Shown here: positions 53,375-62,738 of the stretch, in pieces
How positions within the stretch are numbered: the stretch's first letter is position 1
Layout of the letters: each line of letters opens with the position of its first letter
Origin: Verrucomicrobiales bacterium
GTDB lineage: Bacteria; Verrucomicrobiota; Verrucomicrobiia; Verrucomicrobiales; DEV007
Assembly (NCBI GenBank): GCA_029212615.1
Contig: JARGPJ010000003.1
Location: forward strand, 496,001-560,000
Direction of reading: 5' to 3'
Length of the DNA stretch: 64,000 nucleotides
Translations under genes and position numbers: made by a program
Notes under the pieces: generated by a model
What the model was told of the DNA's origin: nothing
What the model saw: only the letters and a program-made list of their open reading frames with translations
Databases searched by the model: none

Positions 53375-54301
53375 CTAGCAGCTCTTAAAATATTCAATGG
53401 TCCGGTCGAGCCCTTCACTCAGATCAATCGTCGGCTCCCAACCGAGGTCCCGCTTCGCGATGGTGATATCCGGCTGGCGCTGCAGGGGATCATCGCCCGG
53501 CAGTGGATGAAAGGTCAATTTGGAAGACCCTCCCACTTTAGCCAACACCTTTTCGGCGAGCTCCAGCATCGTGAACTCGCCGGGATTCCCAATATTAACC
53601 GGACCGGTTTGGTTGGGATGATTCATGAGGCGGACAAAACCTTCGATCAGATCATCGACGTAGCAAAAAGAGCGCGTCTGCGTTCCGTCCCCGTAAATCG
53701 TGATATCCTCCCCCCGCAGCGCCTGCATGATAAAATTCGAGACGACCCGACCATCATCGGGGAGCATCCTCGGGCCATAGGTATTGAAAATCCGGACAAC
53801 GCGAATCTCGACGCCATTTTGTCGATGGTAATCGAAAAAGAGTGTCTCTGCACAACGCTTTCCTTCATCATAGCAGGCTCGAATCCCGATCGGATTCACG
53901 CTTCCTTTGTATGATTCCGGCTGCGGATGGATTTCCGGATCTCCGTATACCTCAGAAGTCGACGCCTGAAAGACGCGCGCCTTGACCCGTTTCGCGAGAC
54001 CGAGGCAGTTGATCGCTCCCATCACCGACGTCTTCGTCGTTTTAATCGGGTTAAACTGATAGTGAGGCGGTGATGCCGGGCAGGCGAGATTGTAAATTTG
54101 ATCCACTTCAAACTTAAAGGGATCAATCACGTCGTGGCGGACCAGTTCAAAGAACGGGTTCGATAGGAGATGCGCGATGTTTTTTTTGCGACCGGTAAAG
54201 AAATTGTCGAGACAAATGACTTCATTCCCCTCGTTCAAAAGGCGATCGCAGAGATGTGAGCCGAGGAATCCGGCTCCACCTGTGATGAGAATGCGTTGCA
54301 T
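53375..54301 (-). CDS. uxs: UDP-glucuronate decarboxylase (UDP-xylose synthase)
   Basis: A 308-residue extended SDR from ATG 54301. [10 protein letters not shown] is the NAD motif, [13 protein letters not shown] and [12 protein letters not shown] are typical of UXS, the STSEVYGDP segment holds the catalytic Ser/Thr-Glu, and ACYDEGKR the Tyr-x3-Lys. RRNGV-like and [12 protein letters not shown] complete the match. It decarboxylates UDP-glucuronate to UDP-xylose. Upstream in-frame codons add an unlikely N-terminal extension. Confidence 0.95.
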   Translation of the reverse strand: MQRILITGGAGFLGSHLCDRLLNEGNEVICLDNFFTGRKKNIAHLLSNPFFELVRHDVIDPFKFEVDQIYNLACPASPPHYQFNPIKTTKTSVMGAINCLGLAKRVKARVFQASTSEVYGDPEIHPQPESYKGSVNPIGIRACYDEGKRCAETLFFDYHRQNGVEIRVVRIFNTYGPRMLPDDGRVVSNFIMQALRGEDITIYGDGTQTRSFCYVDDLIEGFVRLMNHPNQTGPVNIGNPGEFTMLELAEKVLAKVGGSSKLTFHPLPGDDPLQRQPDITIAKRDLGWEPTIDLSEGLDRTIEYFKSC

Positions 54302-54399
54302 AAGGAGAAGATTTACAGGAAAAGAAAAAACTCGGCATGAGCCGTTAAGGAAAGGGGAACACCGGTTTGAAACTCTTTTCAATCGCTTTCCTCGCCAAT

Positions 54400-55086
54400 T
54401 TACGGACGGGGAGTCGCGATGCGGGTCTCAAATGGACTCGTTGCCGCAACGGTACAGGCCGCATCGAAGCCCGGTAACTCTACGGCCGCGACAAAAACAG
54501 CAGGATCAACAGGAGCGAGGCAACGATCGGGCCGCTCACCACAAAACGAAATTTCAATTTTACCCGGCTCAAGACCGAAGCCCTCCCCTGTCGCTTTCAT
54601 CCGGGCTTCTTTAGCTGTCCAGGTCCAGAAAAAGGCACGCTGCAACGCTTCGTCAGCAAGCCCCTCAAGCCGGGCAATCTCAGATTGCCTGAAACAACGT
54701 CGACTCAGCCCTGCGATATCGACCTGCCGGTCAAACCGCTCTATATCAATCCCCACCGCCGGCAGTTTCGAGATCGCGAGAGCCGCCTTGTCTTCAGAAT
54801 GCGAGAGATTAAAATGAAGTTCATCCCCCGTGAGATACGGCTTCCCCTTCTCCCCGAGAATGAAATCGAGGGACTCAGGACTCCGTCCGAGATGTCCGCT
54901 CAAACACTGTCGAACCATTCCCCTGCCCCGGATATACCGGTCACGATGCACGGGAAAATGGAATGCCGCGGCCCGTTCTCTCTCTTCTGCATTCAACCAG
55001 CTCATGGCAAGGTCCACCGGGAGAGTGTCCTCCTCATCGAGAACGAATCCTGTGACCTCGATTTCATTGTCTGCGAGTAATGACAT
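54400..55086 (-). CDS. 4'-phosphopantetheinyl transferase, Sfp type
   Basis: A 228-residue enzyme from ATG 55086. [16 protein letters not shown], the metal site VGIDIER and [14 protein letters not shown] (WxxKEA) are in order. It transfers phosphopantetheine from CoA to acyl-, peptidyl- or aryl-carrier proteins. No carrier-protein gene or synthase is nearby. The gene lies 20 bases after the rhomboid gene and may be cotranscribed. Confidence 0.92.
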   Translation of the reverse strand: MSLLADNEIEVTGFVLDEEDTLPVDLAMSWLNAEERERAAAFHFPVHRDRYIRGRGMVRQCLSGHLGRSPESLDFILGEKGKPYLTGDELHFNLSHSEDKAALAISKLPAVGIDIERFDRQVDIAGLSRRCFRQSEIARLEGLADEALQRAFFWTWTAKEARMKATGEGFGLEPGKIEISFCGERPDRCLAPVDPAVFVAAVELPGFDAACTVAATSPFETRIATPRP

Positions 55087-55106
55087 CCGTTGGAAAAATA
55101 AATAGC

Positions 55107-56384
55107 CTAACCCGGCCAGATTTCGACACCGATTTTGACAACACCGGCGACCAGCACTGCGAGACTCGCCCACCCCAGGACAGCGACAAGAGGCCTCGTT
55201 CTCACCGGGGCAAGCCTGAGCCAACGATAGCAAATCAGCCCGAGAATAACACCACCGATCAATCCTCCGGCATGCGCGGCATTATCGATAAAGCGTGCCC
55301 CCAGCAGGCCGAAAATAGCCACCACGATCGTCGACTGAATGAGGCTCGACTGGAGGTAACCGGGGAGCTGACGCCGGAATTTGTGCGTCACCACGAGAAG
55401 GAACCCCAACAGACCGAGAATACCTCCGGAAGCACCCACCGAAACATCGGCATGACCGAAAGCGAGACTCGCGAGCGAGCCCGTGATCACACTGACCAGA
55501 AAGACAATACTGAGCAAGGAAGGGCTGACCAGGGCAACGATGACCCGGCCCAAACTGAACAAGGCCATTCCATTAAAAAGAATGTGAGGAATACTCCCGT
55601 GCATCAGCCCCGCAGTCACCGTCCGCCACCATTCATCTCCACTGAGAACTGAATCGCGGACGAGCGCGGCCGCCTGCAATGAGGTCGCATTAGAGAGAGC
55701 CGTCGAGCCCTTATCCACATAAAACTGAGCGGCAAACACAAGCACAAGAATCCCCAGCGCAAGCTTCAGCAAAAAAGTCGGGCGATTCGAAATCCAGATT
55801 TGAAATAACTCGTTGTTCACGAGCTGTGAATTCAAATCTGAAACGGAGAGCCGGTCGACCCGGCGACACCAGGCCATCGCTGAATCGACCAGCGGGAAAA
55901 GCCCGAAAAAGACAGCAGCAAGAAGAGCGATCATCAGAAACTCGGGCCGGTAGAATCCGAGCAGGGCCAGTCCTGCAGTGATGGCGAGAGATTTAACAAA
56001 ACGCTGTCCGTGCTGCTTCCGATAAGCGACAAAATCAATCTCCCTGAGATGTGGAAGCCACAATCCCGGAGGAACCACACGATCCAACCATGGAAAGATG
56101 AGACCTTCCACTTTTCCCATCCCGCCGACAAGCTGCCTCAGCTCTTCGCGACTCTCGACGAGAACAATTTGTCCCGGTTCATAGCTTTGGCCGTCCAGCT
56201 TCACATATTCCCCGACTTTGACTCCGTAACTCCCAAGGGCGGACTCAGGAAGGGCATCGAGAAGAGTTTCGTCACCCCACGGTCGATCTCCATGAATCCA
56301 GTCGCGAAACCACACCTGGCCTTTTTCCCAAAAGTCCAGCAGGCGGGGTCGGCTCGGGGGAAGCCTTTCGGAATCATCTGACAT
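55107..56384 (-). CDS. Rhomboid intramembrane serine protease with soluble N-terminal domain
   Basis: A 425-residue protein from ATG 56384. The first 130 residues or so are soluble, with GQVWFRDWIHG and VEGLIFPWLDRVVPPG. The rhomboid core has MHGSIPHILFNGMALFSLG (HxxxN), the catalytic Ser319 in VGASGGILG, and His371 in NAAHAGGLIGG. It cleaves membrane-embedded substrates. The large N-terminal cytoplasmic domain and an internal helix pair near 155-190 are extra to the minimal six-helix core. Confidence 0.9.
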   Translation of the reverse strand: MSDDSERLPPSRPRLLDFWEKGQVWFRDWIHGDRPWGDETLLDALPESALGSYGVKVGEYVKLDGQSYEPGQIVLVESREELRQLVGGMGKVEGLIFPWLDRVVPPGLWLPHLREIDFVAYRKQHGQRFVKSLAITAGLALLGFYRPEFLMIALLAAVFFGLFPLVDSAMAWCRRVDRLSVSDLNSQLVNNELFQIWISNRPTFLLKLALGILVLVFAAQFYVDKGSTALSNATSLQAAALVRDSVLSGDEWWRTVTAGLMHGSIPHILFNGMALFSLGRVIVALVSPSLLSIVFLVSVITGSLASLAFGHADVSVGASGGILGLLGFLLVVTHKFRRQLPGYLQSSLIQSTIVVAIFGLLGARFIDNAAHAGGLIGGVILGLICYRWLRLAPVRTRPLVAVLGWASLAVLVAGVVKIGVEIWPG

Positions 56385-56481
56385 GCCGCCACTGTAAGTA
56401 ATCTTAAGATGGGAGAAAGTCTGAATCGCCGGTTTTTGGAAATTCATGATGATGAATTGAATTGCTTTGGACCAGTAGCTT

Positions 56482-56541
56482 TTTGAACACTTTTTTATTG
56501 TGCCCCCCATCTACTGACCTTAACTTAAAACAGTGTTCAAA
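56482..56541. promoter_or_regulatory. 10-bp inverted repeat in the rhomboid-HhH divergent region
   Basis: TTTGAACACT (56482-56491) and AGTGTTCAAA (56532-56541) are perfect inverted copies with a 40-base spacer. They end 10 bases before the HhH gene start, in a divergent promoter region. It could be a two-site operator acting on both directions. Confidence 0.4.
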
Positions 56542-56551
56542 TTAGCATCTA

Positions 56552-56866
56552 ATGAAAACGCATTCCCTAGTTCTTTCAGCCCTCACTCTGAGTTTGCTCT
56601 CGTTTACCTGCGAAGCATCAAATGCAAGTGAGCTTGAAGACTCAATGAAAACGCTCAGTCCGGCACAGTCGGCTTCCCTCATGCGAATCCTGAACGAGGG
56701 AAGTCTGGAGGAATTGAGAACACTCCCCGGGGTCGAAAAGGTAAAAGCTTCAACTATCTTAGAAGCGCGTCCCTTCGAACACATCAACGAACTGATGCTT
56801 TTGCACGGGTTCGGTGAAAAAACTGTTTACCGTTTAGTGAAAGGTGCGATGCGGCAAGGCTATTAA
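56552..56866 (+). CDS. Secreted helix-hairpin-helix protein (ComEA-like)
   Basis: A 104-residue protein with a signal peptide (residues 1-23) and a C-terminal HhH pair (about 45-100: LEELRTLPGVEKVKASTILEAR, then INELMLLHGFGEKTVYRLVKG). This arrangement matches ComEA-type DNA-binding proteins used for DNA uptake. DNA binding is by family analogy. It is followed by the sulfatase gene after a gap of 85 bases. Confidence 0.8.
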   Translation: MKTHSLVLSALTLSLLSFTCEASNASELEDSMKTLSPAQSASLMRILNEGSLEELRTLPGVEKVKASTILEARPFEHINELMLLHGFGEKTVYRLVKGAMRQGY

Positions 56867-56951
56867 CCTTTCACGCAGGTTTCGAAATCCGGAACGCCCC
56901 TCCCCTGTTTGCGTTCTCGACGACGACCGCTTCCCTTCATATGGTCCGCCT

Positions 56952-58508
56952 ATGCGCTCACCTCAATCGCTTTTCGTCGCTCTCGCAGTCCTGTTCACCA
57001 GCGTTCTTCACGCCAATGAGAGGCCCAACATTATTGTCATTCTCGCTGACGATCAGGGCTTTGGCGACGTTTCCGCGCTCAATGCTGAATCAAAGATTCC
57101 AACCCCCCATATAGATCGCATCGCGGAGGAAGGAATGGTCTTTTCCGATGCGCATACGTCATCTGCCGTTTGCACGCCGACCCGCTATTCACTGCTCACT
57201 GGCCGCTACCACTGGCGAACACATCTCCAGAAGGGCGTTCTCGGCGGCTATTCGCAACCCCTCATTTCGCCCGAGAGACTGACGGTCGCCGGCATCCTGC
57301 ATGAAGCCGGCTACTTCACCGCCTGCATCGGAAAATGGCACCTCGGATTCGACTGGCCGCTGAAAGAGGGTGGTTACGCCAATGACGAAGGGGATTTTTC
57401 CGGAGGCTTCAAAGACGGCTGGCTGGTCGACTACAAAACACCCATTCAAAACGGCCCGGTGGATGTCGGCTTTGACACTTTCTTTGGCATCAGTGCTTCC
57501 CTCGACATGCCACCCTACGTTTACATTCAGGATCGCATCCCGACTGAAGAAGCGACTGTTGAAAAAGCCTTTCACCGGCCGGGCCCGGCGGGCAAATCCT
57601 TTGAAGCTGTCAATGTCCTCCCGGATATCACCGCCAAAACCGTGGCGACGATTGGTGAGCGGGCCGCTGCGGCAAAAGACGGCACTCCGTTCTTTATCTA
57701 TTTTCCATTAAATGCCCCTCATACCCCCATCGTTCCCTCGGAAGAATGGCTCGGAAAAAGCGGCATCAACATCTATGCCGACTTCACAATGCAGGTCGAT
57801 CACTGCGTCGGGGAAGTTCTTGCCGCCCTTGATGAACATGAACTCGCGGAAGACACCCTCATTATTTTCACGACGGATAACGGCTGCTCTCCACAGGCAA
57901 ATTTTGCTGAACTCCGTGAAGCAGGTCATGAGCCGAGCTACATCTACCGGGGTCACAAAGCTGATATCTTCGAGGGTGGTCACCGGGTACCCTTCATCGT
58001 TCGCTGGCCCGGTAGAGTATCAGCGGGGACGACATCCGATGCCCTCGTCGGGCAGGTGGATATTCTTGCCACTGCCGCTGAAATTACCGGCGCCAAAGTG
58101 CCTGAAGATCAGGGCGAAGACAGTACCTCATTCCTCCCCATACTCAGAGGAGAAGCAGATGCGTCACCTCGCTCTTCCATTATTGCCCAGTCGATCAACG
58201 GCTCCTTCTGCATTCGCGACGGAAACTGGAAGCTCATTCTCTGCCCCGACTCAGGAGGCTGGAGCGATCCAAGACCCGGGCGGGCCGATTCGAGCGCCCT
58301 TTTTCCCGTGCAGCTGTATGATCTGAGCAACGATCCCGGGGAGCAGTTAAATCTGGCAGAACAACACCCCGACCGCGTCGCCACGATGACCCGGGAGCTC
58401 CAGTCGATGATCGACCGGGGACGTACCACACCGGGACCGGACCTTCAGAATGATGTAAGCGTAGAAATGATCAAAACCCCGGCGAAGAAGGTTAAAAAGA
58501 AAGCCTGA
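56952..58508 (+). CDS. Formylglycine-dependent sulfatase (arylsulfatase family)
   Basis: A 518-residue secreted enzyme from ATG 56952 (signal MRSPQSLFVALAVLFTSVLHA). NIIVILADDQGFGD gives metal ligands Asp33-34, and VCTPTRYSLLTGRY carries the CxPxR motif, Cys74 being the formylglycine precursor. GKWHLGFD, FFIYFPLNAPHTPI and FTTDNGC complete the active site. It removes sulfate esters, probably from marine polysaccharides, given the phylum. An upstream in-frame start overlaps the HhH gene and is not used. Confidence 0.94.
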   Translation: MRSPQSLFVALAVLFTSVLHANERPNIIVILADDQGFGDVSALNAESKIPTPHIDRIAEEGMVFSDAHTSSAVCTPTRYSLLTGRYHWRTHLQKGVLGGYSQPLISPERLTVAGILHEAGYFTACIGKWHLGFDWPLKEGGYANDEGDFSGGFKDGWLVDYKTPIQNGPVDVGFDTFFGISASLDMPPYVYIQDRIPTEEATVEKAFHRPGPAGKSFEAVNVLPDITAKTVATIGERAAAAKDGTPFFIYFPLNAPHTPIVPSEEWLGKSGINIYADFTMQVDHCVGEVLAALDEHELAEDTLIIFTTDNGCSPQANFAELREAGHEPSYIYRGHKADIFEGGHRVPFIVRWPGRVSAGTTSDALVGQVDILATAAEITGAKVPEDQGEDSTSFLPILRGEADASPRSSIIAQSINGSFCIRDGNWKLILCPDSGGWSDPRPGRADSSALFPVQLYDLSNDPGEQLNLAEQHPDRVATMTRELQSMIDRGRTTPGPDLQNDVSVEMIKTPAKKVKKKA

Positions 58509-58547
58509 ACGACTTCTGATCAAAACACGAACGGCCAAGCTTCTCTT

Positions 58548-59180
58548 TCAAAGAAGGCTTTGGTCGAGGGCGCCTTTCAGAAAAATCACCGCTCCGAAAA
58601 CGATCAAGGCCACTGAGCTCCCCCTCGTGATCCAGCGGCAATGTGATTCAGCGGACCAGTGTTTCAGCCAATGCAGAATCTGATTGGCTACCGCCCAGAA
58701 CAAGAGCGTTCCCGCAAATACAAAGCCGGCGAAGATGAGGTCAGTAAAGAGGTCGAGCTCTCCCCTGACAATATCGAAGCTGGTTAGGATAAAAGCAAAA
58801 CTGGCGAAAGGAACGGGGTTGAGCAGCGTCATCGCAAAACTCTGCGAAAAATCGCCAACAAGACTTTTCGGGCAGGGGCGGGTTTGCACCGATGAACGCT
58901 CCTTCTTCAACCCCCTCCATCCAATCACAATGAGAGCTGCTCCGGCTAACAGCTGGCAGACGATCTTGTAATCATTCAGCCATTGCCCGATCCCATTAAG
59001 ACCGAAGAGAACACAGAACGAGATGATGGCGTAGGCCGCAGCCATCCCCGCGCCGGCCATCATTCCCGGCAGACGGTGAGGTTCCACATTCTTCTTAAGA
59101 CACATCAATCCGACAGGTCCAATCGGCGCGGCATTGAGTAGTCCCAGAAACAGGGCTTTCCAGATGAGATCCGGAGTCAT
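58548..59180 (-). CDS. LysE-family translocator
   Basis: A 210-residue membrane protein with six hydrophobic segments. The family start LGLLNAAPIGPVGLMCLKKN is clear, and LLNPVPFASFAFIL marks the mid-protein re-entrant motif. Members export amino acids or other small molecules. It is convergent with the sulfatase gene and divergent from the esterase gene. Confidence 0.9.
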   Translation of the reverse strand: MTPDLIWKALFLGLLNAAPIGPVGLMCLKKNVEPHRLPGMMAGAGMAAAYAIISFCVLFGLNGIGQWLNDYKIVCQLLAGAALIVIGWRGLKKERSSVQTRPCPKSLVGDFSQSFAMTLLNPVPFASFAFILTSFDIVRGELDLFTDLIFAGFVFAGTLLFWAVANQILHWLKHWSAESHCRWITRGSSVALIVFGAVIFLKGALDQSLL

Positions 59181-59326
59181 CTCAAAGAGTGCCTCTGATT
59201 CAGGTAGAAAGCTGACGAAAAAGGTAGCAAATCTGTCACGGAACTCCTTCGTAAAGCCCGCGCAATTAGCGCAATAGGAGTCATTTATTCACTCGCCCCG
59301 GGGATGAATTCTGGCAGGCTCTCAGC

Positions 59327-61366
59327 ATGCAGATTCGTCCGATTTTTACCACCCTCCTGCTCCTCTGCCTCTCGACGGCCCTGAAAGGGGACGGTCCATC
59401 AGATAACACCCCCGATCAGGTGAGGCAGGTTCCGCCTCCCGGGATCGAGCTTACTGCGGGGCAACGGAAAGAACTTGAGGCAAAACTTTCCACGCTGGAG
59501 CAGAGAATCTCAGCACTCCGGTCAAATCCTGATCTTTCAGATGCCGTCCTTGCCTACCTCCCTGATGTCGAAATCTGCTACAAAGCAGTTTCCGATGCGA
59601 TCACTCACCACGAATTTTTTAAGGCAGCTGAGGTCGAATTCGCCCTGAGCCACCTCGATCTAGGCATCGAAAGAGCTGACCAGCTTTCAAAAGGCCATAC
59701 TCCGTGGCTTCGCGAGAGCGGCTTCGTCGTGCGCGGCTACCGGTCCCGTATCGATGATTCGGTACAGCCCTACGGCCTCGAAATTCCACCCTCCTATGAT
59801 TTCGATCACCCTGTCCCGACCCGTCTCGACCTCTGGTTTCACGGACGCGGCGAGAAACTGAGTGAAGTCGCCTTTCTCCAGCAGAGACGAAGTGGAAAAG
59901 GGGGAAAAATCACTCCGAAGCGGACCATCGTTCTGCATCCCTACGGCCGCTATTCGAATGCAAATCGCTTCGCCGGGGAAACGGACGTTTTCGAGGCGCT
60001 TGAACACGCCGGGAAAGACTACCGCATCGACGACAAACGGACTCTCGTTCGCGGTTTCTCGATGGGTGGAGCCTCCTGCTGGAACTTCGCAGTCCATTTC
60101 CCGGACAAATGGGCAGCCGCACAGCCGGGGGCCGGATTCTCCGAAACCGCCGACTTCCTGAAAACATTTCAGGGGGAAGAGCTGCACCCGACCTGGTGGG
60201 AAAAAAAACTCTGGCGTTGGCACGATGCCACCGACTGGGTCGACAATCTCTCGCAAGTGCCCACAATCGCCTACAGCGGCGAACTTGATCGACAGAAACA
60301 AGCCGCTGACATGATGGTTACCGCTGGCGAAAAAATCGGCCTCAAGCTACTTCATCTCATCGGCCCGGGGACAGAGCACCAGTTTCATCCGGATACACTG
60401 GCAACAATCGAATCACGCCTCGAAAAGATCACCTCTTCTGCCCCTCATCCGGTCCCGGAGCACCTTAGGTTCACGACTTATACCCTCCGCTATCATCGGC
60501 ATCACTGGATACAGATCGATGGCCTCAAGGAACACTGGGAACGTTCACAGATTGAGGCGCATCGTACCGGAGAAAATGAGATCACGGTTAAGACCGAAGG
60601 CATCACTGCCTTTTCGCTCGACTTTGTGGCGGGCGAATCATGGATCGCCCCCCTCTCAAAACCTGAACTGATCATCGATGATCAGAAACTTTATCCCTCC
60701 TCCCCTTTATCTGATCGTTCCTGGAAGGCTCACTTCACGAAAATAAACGACCAATGGTCACTTAAACTGGCCGGCATCGGAAATTCGCCTGAAATCAGGA
60801 AAAAACATGGCCTCCAGGGCCCGATCGATGACGCATTCACTGATAGCTTTCTCATGGTCCAACCCAATGGAAAGCCGCAATTCGATCTCGTTGGAGAGTG
60901 GACTCATTCTGAGAGCGCACGGGCCCTGGTTCACTGGCGGAAACAGTTTCGGGGAACGGCACGCTCCAAGAAGGCAGATGAGGTTTCCGATGAAGACATT
61001 GCCTCTCATCATCTCGTTCTCTGGGGAGATCCTTCCAGTCAACCGATGATCCGATCACTGCTCAAAGAAGCCCCGGTAAAATGGGATGAAGACATTCTGC
61101 AAGTAGGCCCGGAGAGCTTTGAAGCAAAACACCACGCCTTAATCATGATCTATCCGAATCCGCTCAACCCGGCAAAATATGTCGTTCTCAACAGTGGCTT
61201 CACTTATCGGGATTACGCATACCTCAATAACGCCCGGCAAACATCGAAGCTACCTGACTGGGCCGTCATTGATCTGCGGGAACCACCGACATCCCGCTTT
61301 CCCGGCAAGGTCGTCGCAGCGGGATTCTTTGATGAACACTGGAATTACAAATCTCCGGCTGAGTAG
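59327..61366 (+). CDS. Secreted alpha/beta-hydrolase (prolyl-oligopeptidase-like)
   Basis: A 679-residue secreted protein (signal to about residue 20). A helical stretch (40-120) precedes the hydrolase domain, whose nucleophile elbow is GFSMGGAS, followed by IAYSGELD and a His-containing GTEHQFHPD, giving a plausible Ser-Asp-His triad. The C-terminal 300 residues form a beta-rich domain unlike standard POP propellers. This layout is typical of planctomycete and verrucomicrobial esterase-peptidases. Substrate is unknown. Confidence 0.8.
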   Translation: MQIRPIFTTLLLLCLSTALKGDGPSDNTPDQVRQVPPPGIELTAGQRKELEAKLSTLEQRISALRSNPDLSDAVLAYLPDVEICYKAVSDAITHHEFFKAAEVEFALSHLDLGIERADQLSKGHTPWLRESGFVVRGYRSRIDDSVQPYGLEIPPSYDFDHPVPTRLDLWFHGRGEKLSEVAFLQQRRSGKGGKITPKRTIVLHPYGRYSNANRFAGETDVFEALEHAGKDYRIDDKRTLVRGFSMGGASCWNFAVHFPDKWAAAQPGAGFSETADFLKTFQGEELHPTWWEKKLWRWHDATDWVDNLSQVPTIAYSGELDRQKQAADMMVTAGEKIGLKLLHLIGPGTEHQFHPDTLATIESRLEKITSSAPHPVPEHLRFTTYTLRYHRHHWIQIDGLKEHWERSQIEAHRTGENEITVKTEGITAFSLDFVAGESWIAPLSKPELIIDDQKLYPSSPLSDRSWKAHFTKINDQWSLKLAGIGNSPEIRKKHGLQGPIDDAFTDSFLMVQPNGKPQFDLVGEWTHSESARALVHWRKQFRGTARSKKADEVSDEDIASHHLVLWGDPSSQPMIRSLLKEAPVKWDEDILQVGPESFEAKHHALIMIYPNPLNPAKYVVLNSGFTYRDYAYLNNARQTSKLPDWAVIDLREPPTSRFPGKVVAAGFFDEHWNYKSPAE

Positions 61367-61404
61367 GTGAAAAATAAATACTTTCGCCCGGATGCATCCA
61401 GCTG

Positions 61405-61410
61405 TATAAT
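61405..61410 (+). promoter_or_regulatory. Perfect -10 box for the 54-residue gene
   Basis: TATAAT lies 24 bases before the ATG of the small gene. The -35 region 17 bases upstream (TTTCGC) is weak. The implied leader would be about 17 bases. Confidence 0.4.
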
Positions 61411-61433
61411 TACCATAACTACCAAAATTTGTT

Positions 61434-61598
61434 ATGGCCGCAATCTTTGTAATTATTGTCTCTTCTGTGACGGGTGCAATCGGCTGGTGGATCGGAGAGT
61501 TCTTCGGCTTTACCGCTGCCCTCGTCCTGAGCACGGTCGCCAGCGTGATTGGAATTTACTACGCGCAGCGGATCAACCGTGAGTATTTCGGTTACTGA
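61434..61598 (+). CDS. Small membrane protein, 54 residues
   Basis: MAAIFVIIVSSVTGAIGWW begins a 54-residue protein made of two short hydrophobic helices (about 3-20 and 26-43) and a basic tail YYAQRINREYFGY. No family can be assigned. Support comes from a complete start and stop, the TATAAT upstream and a hydrophobic two-helix pattern that is unlikely by chance. The stop overlaps the convergent kinase gene stop by 7 bases. It is too short for many gene callers. Confidence 0.6.
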   Translation: MAAIFVIIVSSVTGAIGWWIGEFFGFTAALVLSTVASVIGIYYAQRINREYFGY

Positions 61599-62719
61599 TT
61601 GAGTTCCCGAACGCCGTATTTCTCAAGAATACTGCGCATCAACCCCTCTCTTGCTTCAATGCTTTCGCAGAGTGCAAACTGAACGCGCGCCCGGTTCAAA
61701 TTTTGACCTTCGTAGCTTGTCTTAAAGTAAATATCACCGGCGAGATAGTCGGTAAAAAAGCGAAGGCCAAGCTCCAGAGTGATCAGTCTAACTGAGTCGA
61801 ACAGGTAGCGGTGATCAGATTCGGTGAGGAATCCCTTCGCCTCAGTCAAATAGCCTTTCACCAGCGCCTCGAACAGATCTAAATCCAGATAGACTTCGCT
61901 CAGGTCGCCGGTTTCCTCACCGGCAGGGTTACAACTGCTGCGAACCGCGTCCCCGAAATCGTAATGGACCAGGCCCGGCTTCACCGTATCGAGATCAACA
62001 ATACAGGTGCCCTTGCCGGTGAGCTGATCAATCATCACATTTGTGATCTTCGGATCACCGTGAATGGGACGCAATTGGAGTTCACCGGCTTCAAAAGCCG
62101 TTTCGAGCACTTCGACAAAATTTCGCCGACCTTCAATAAACTGACTGAGTCGCTTCGCCTCGGATGAAGCCTCGAGACGCAGGCTGGCATCGCCCGCCTG
62201 CAAGGTAAGGTCATACGAATCCAGATAGCCGGGCGCGATATGAAATCCAGGCAGAGTATCTTCGAGTTGATCGATTGGGAAATCAGAAATAATCCGCTGA
62301 AAATGACCAAGAACCCTCCCCGCTTCGAGCGCGTGCTCCGGGACCGTCACTTTTTCGTAGCTGGTCGTGCTCGCGATCATTGAAAGCGCTCTCCAATACT
62401 CGCCCTCTTCGTCAACAATGTAGTCATCCCCCTCTTTGGTGGGGATGACCCGGGGAAGTTGCCAGATTCGATCAGACTCGCTTGCTTCCTGTTCAATCCG
62501 GTGATGAGCATGATCCGTCACCGCCTTCATATTAGACATCACTGCCGCGGGATCCTGAAAAACCGCGCGGTTAATCCGCTGCAGAATATATTGCTCCTCG
62601 GAAAAAGTCGTCCGGAGGATCACCCGGTAAGTGTCATTAACATTTCCCGTGCCGATGGGTTGAAGCGCGACAAGCCGCCCCGGCACATCGAACTGAGTGG
62701 CAACAAATTCAGCGATCAT
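61592..62719 (-). CDS. Aminoglycoside-phosphotransferase-fold kinase (NahK-like)
   Basis: A 375-residue protein of the APH/choline-kinase superfamily from ATG 62719. Visible are the nucleotide region QPIGTGNVNDTYRV, the ILQRIN Lys-type strand, the Brenner motif LRPIHGDPKITNVMID and IVDLDTVKPGLVHYDFGDAVR. It most resembles N-acetylhexosamine 1-kinase-like proteins with the IHGDPKxxN form. Substrate is therefore probably an amino sugar, an inference that nagB in the same window makes reasonable. Upstream start codons would overlap the Rrf2 gene. Confidence 0.85.
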   Translation of the reverse strand: MIAEFVATQFDVPGRLVALQPIGTGNVNDTYRVILRTTFSEEQYILQRINRAVFQDPAAVMSNMKAVTDHAHHRIEQEASESDRIWQLPRVIPTKEGDDYIVDEEGEYWRALSMIASTTSYEKVTVPEHALEAGRVLGHFQRIISDFPIDQLEDTLPGFHIAPGYLDSYDLTLQAGDASLRLEASSEAKRLSQFIEGRRNFVEVLETAFEAGELQLRPIHGDPKITNVMIDQLTGKGTCIVDLDTVKPGLVHYDFGDAVRSSCNPAGEETGDLSEVYLDLDLFEALVKGYLTEAKGFLTESDHRYLFDSVRLITLELGLRFFTDYLAGDIYFKTSYEGQNLNRARVQFALCESIEAREGLMRSILEKYGVRELNQ

Positions 62720-62738
62720 CAGAGGGAAATTAGAAAGG

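Noticed and set aside
55080..55652. 190-codon plus-strand frame over the rhomboid gene
   Set aside because: Antisense to the conserved rhomboid core, with low-complexity polar sequence and no domain.
58536..58564. Imperfect hairpin between the sulfatase and lysE genes
   Set aside because: Considered as a bidirectional terminator, but the stem has gaps and no T tract on either side.
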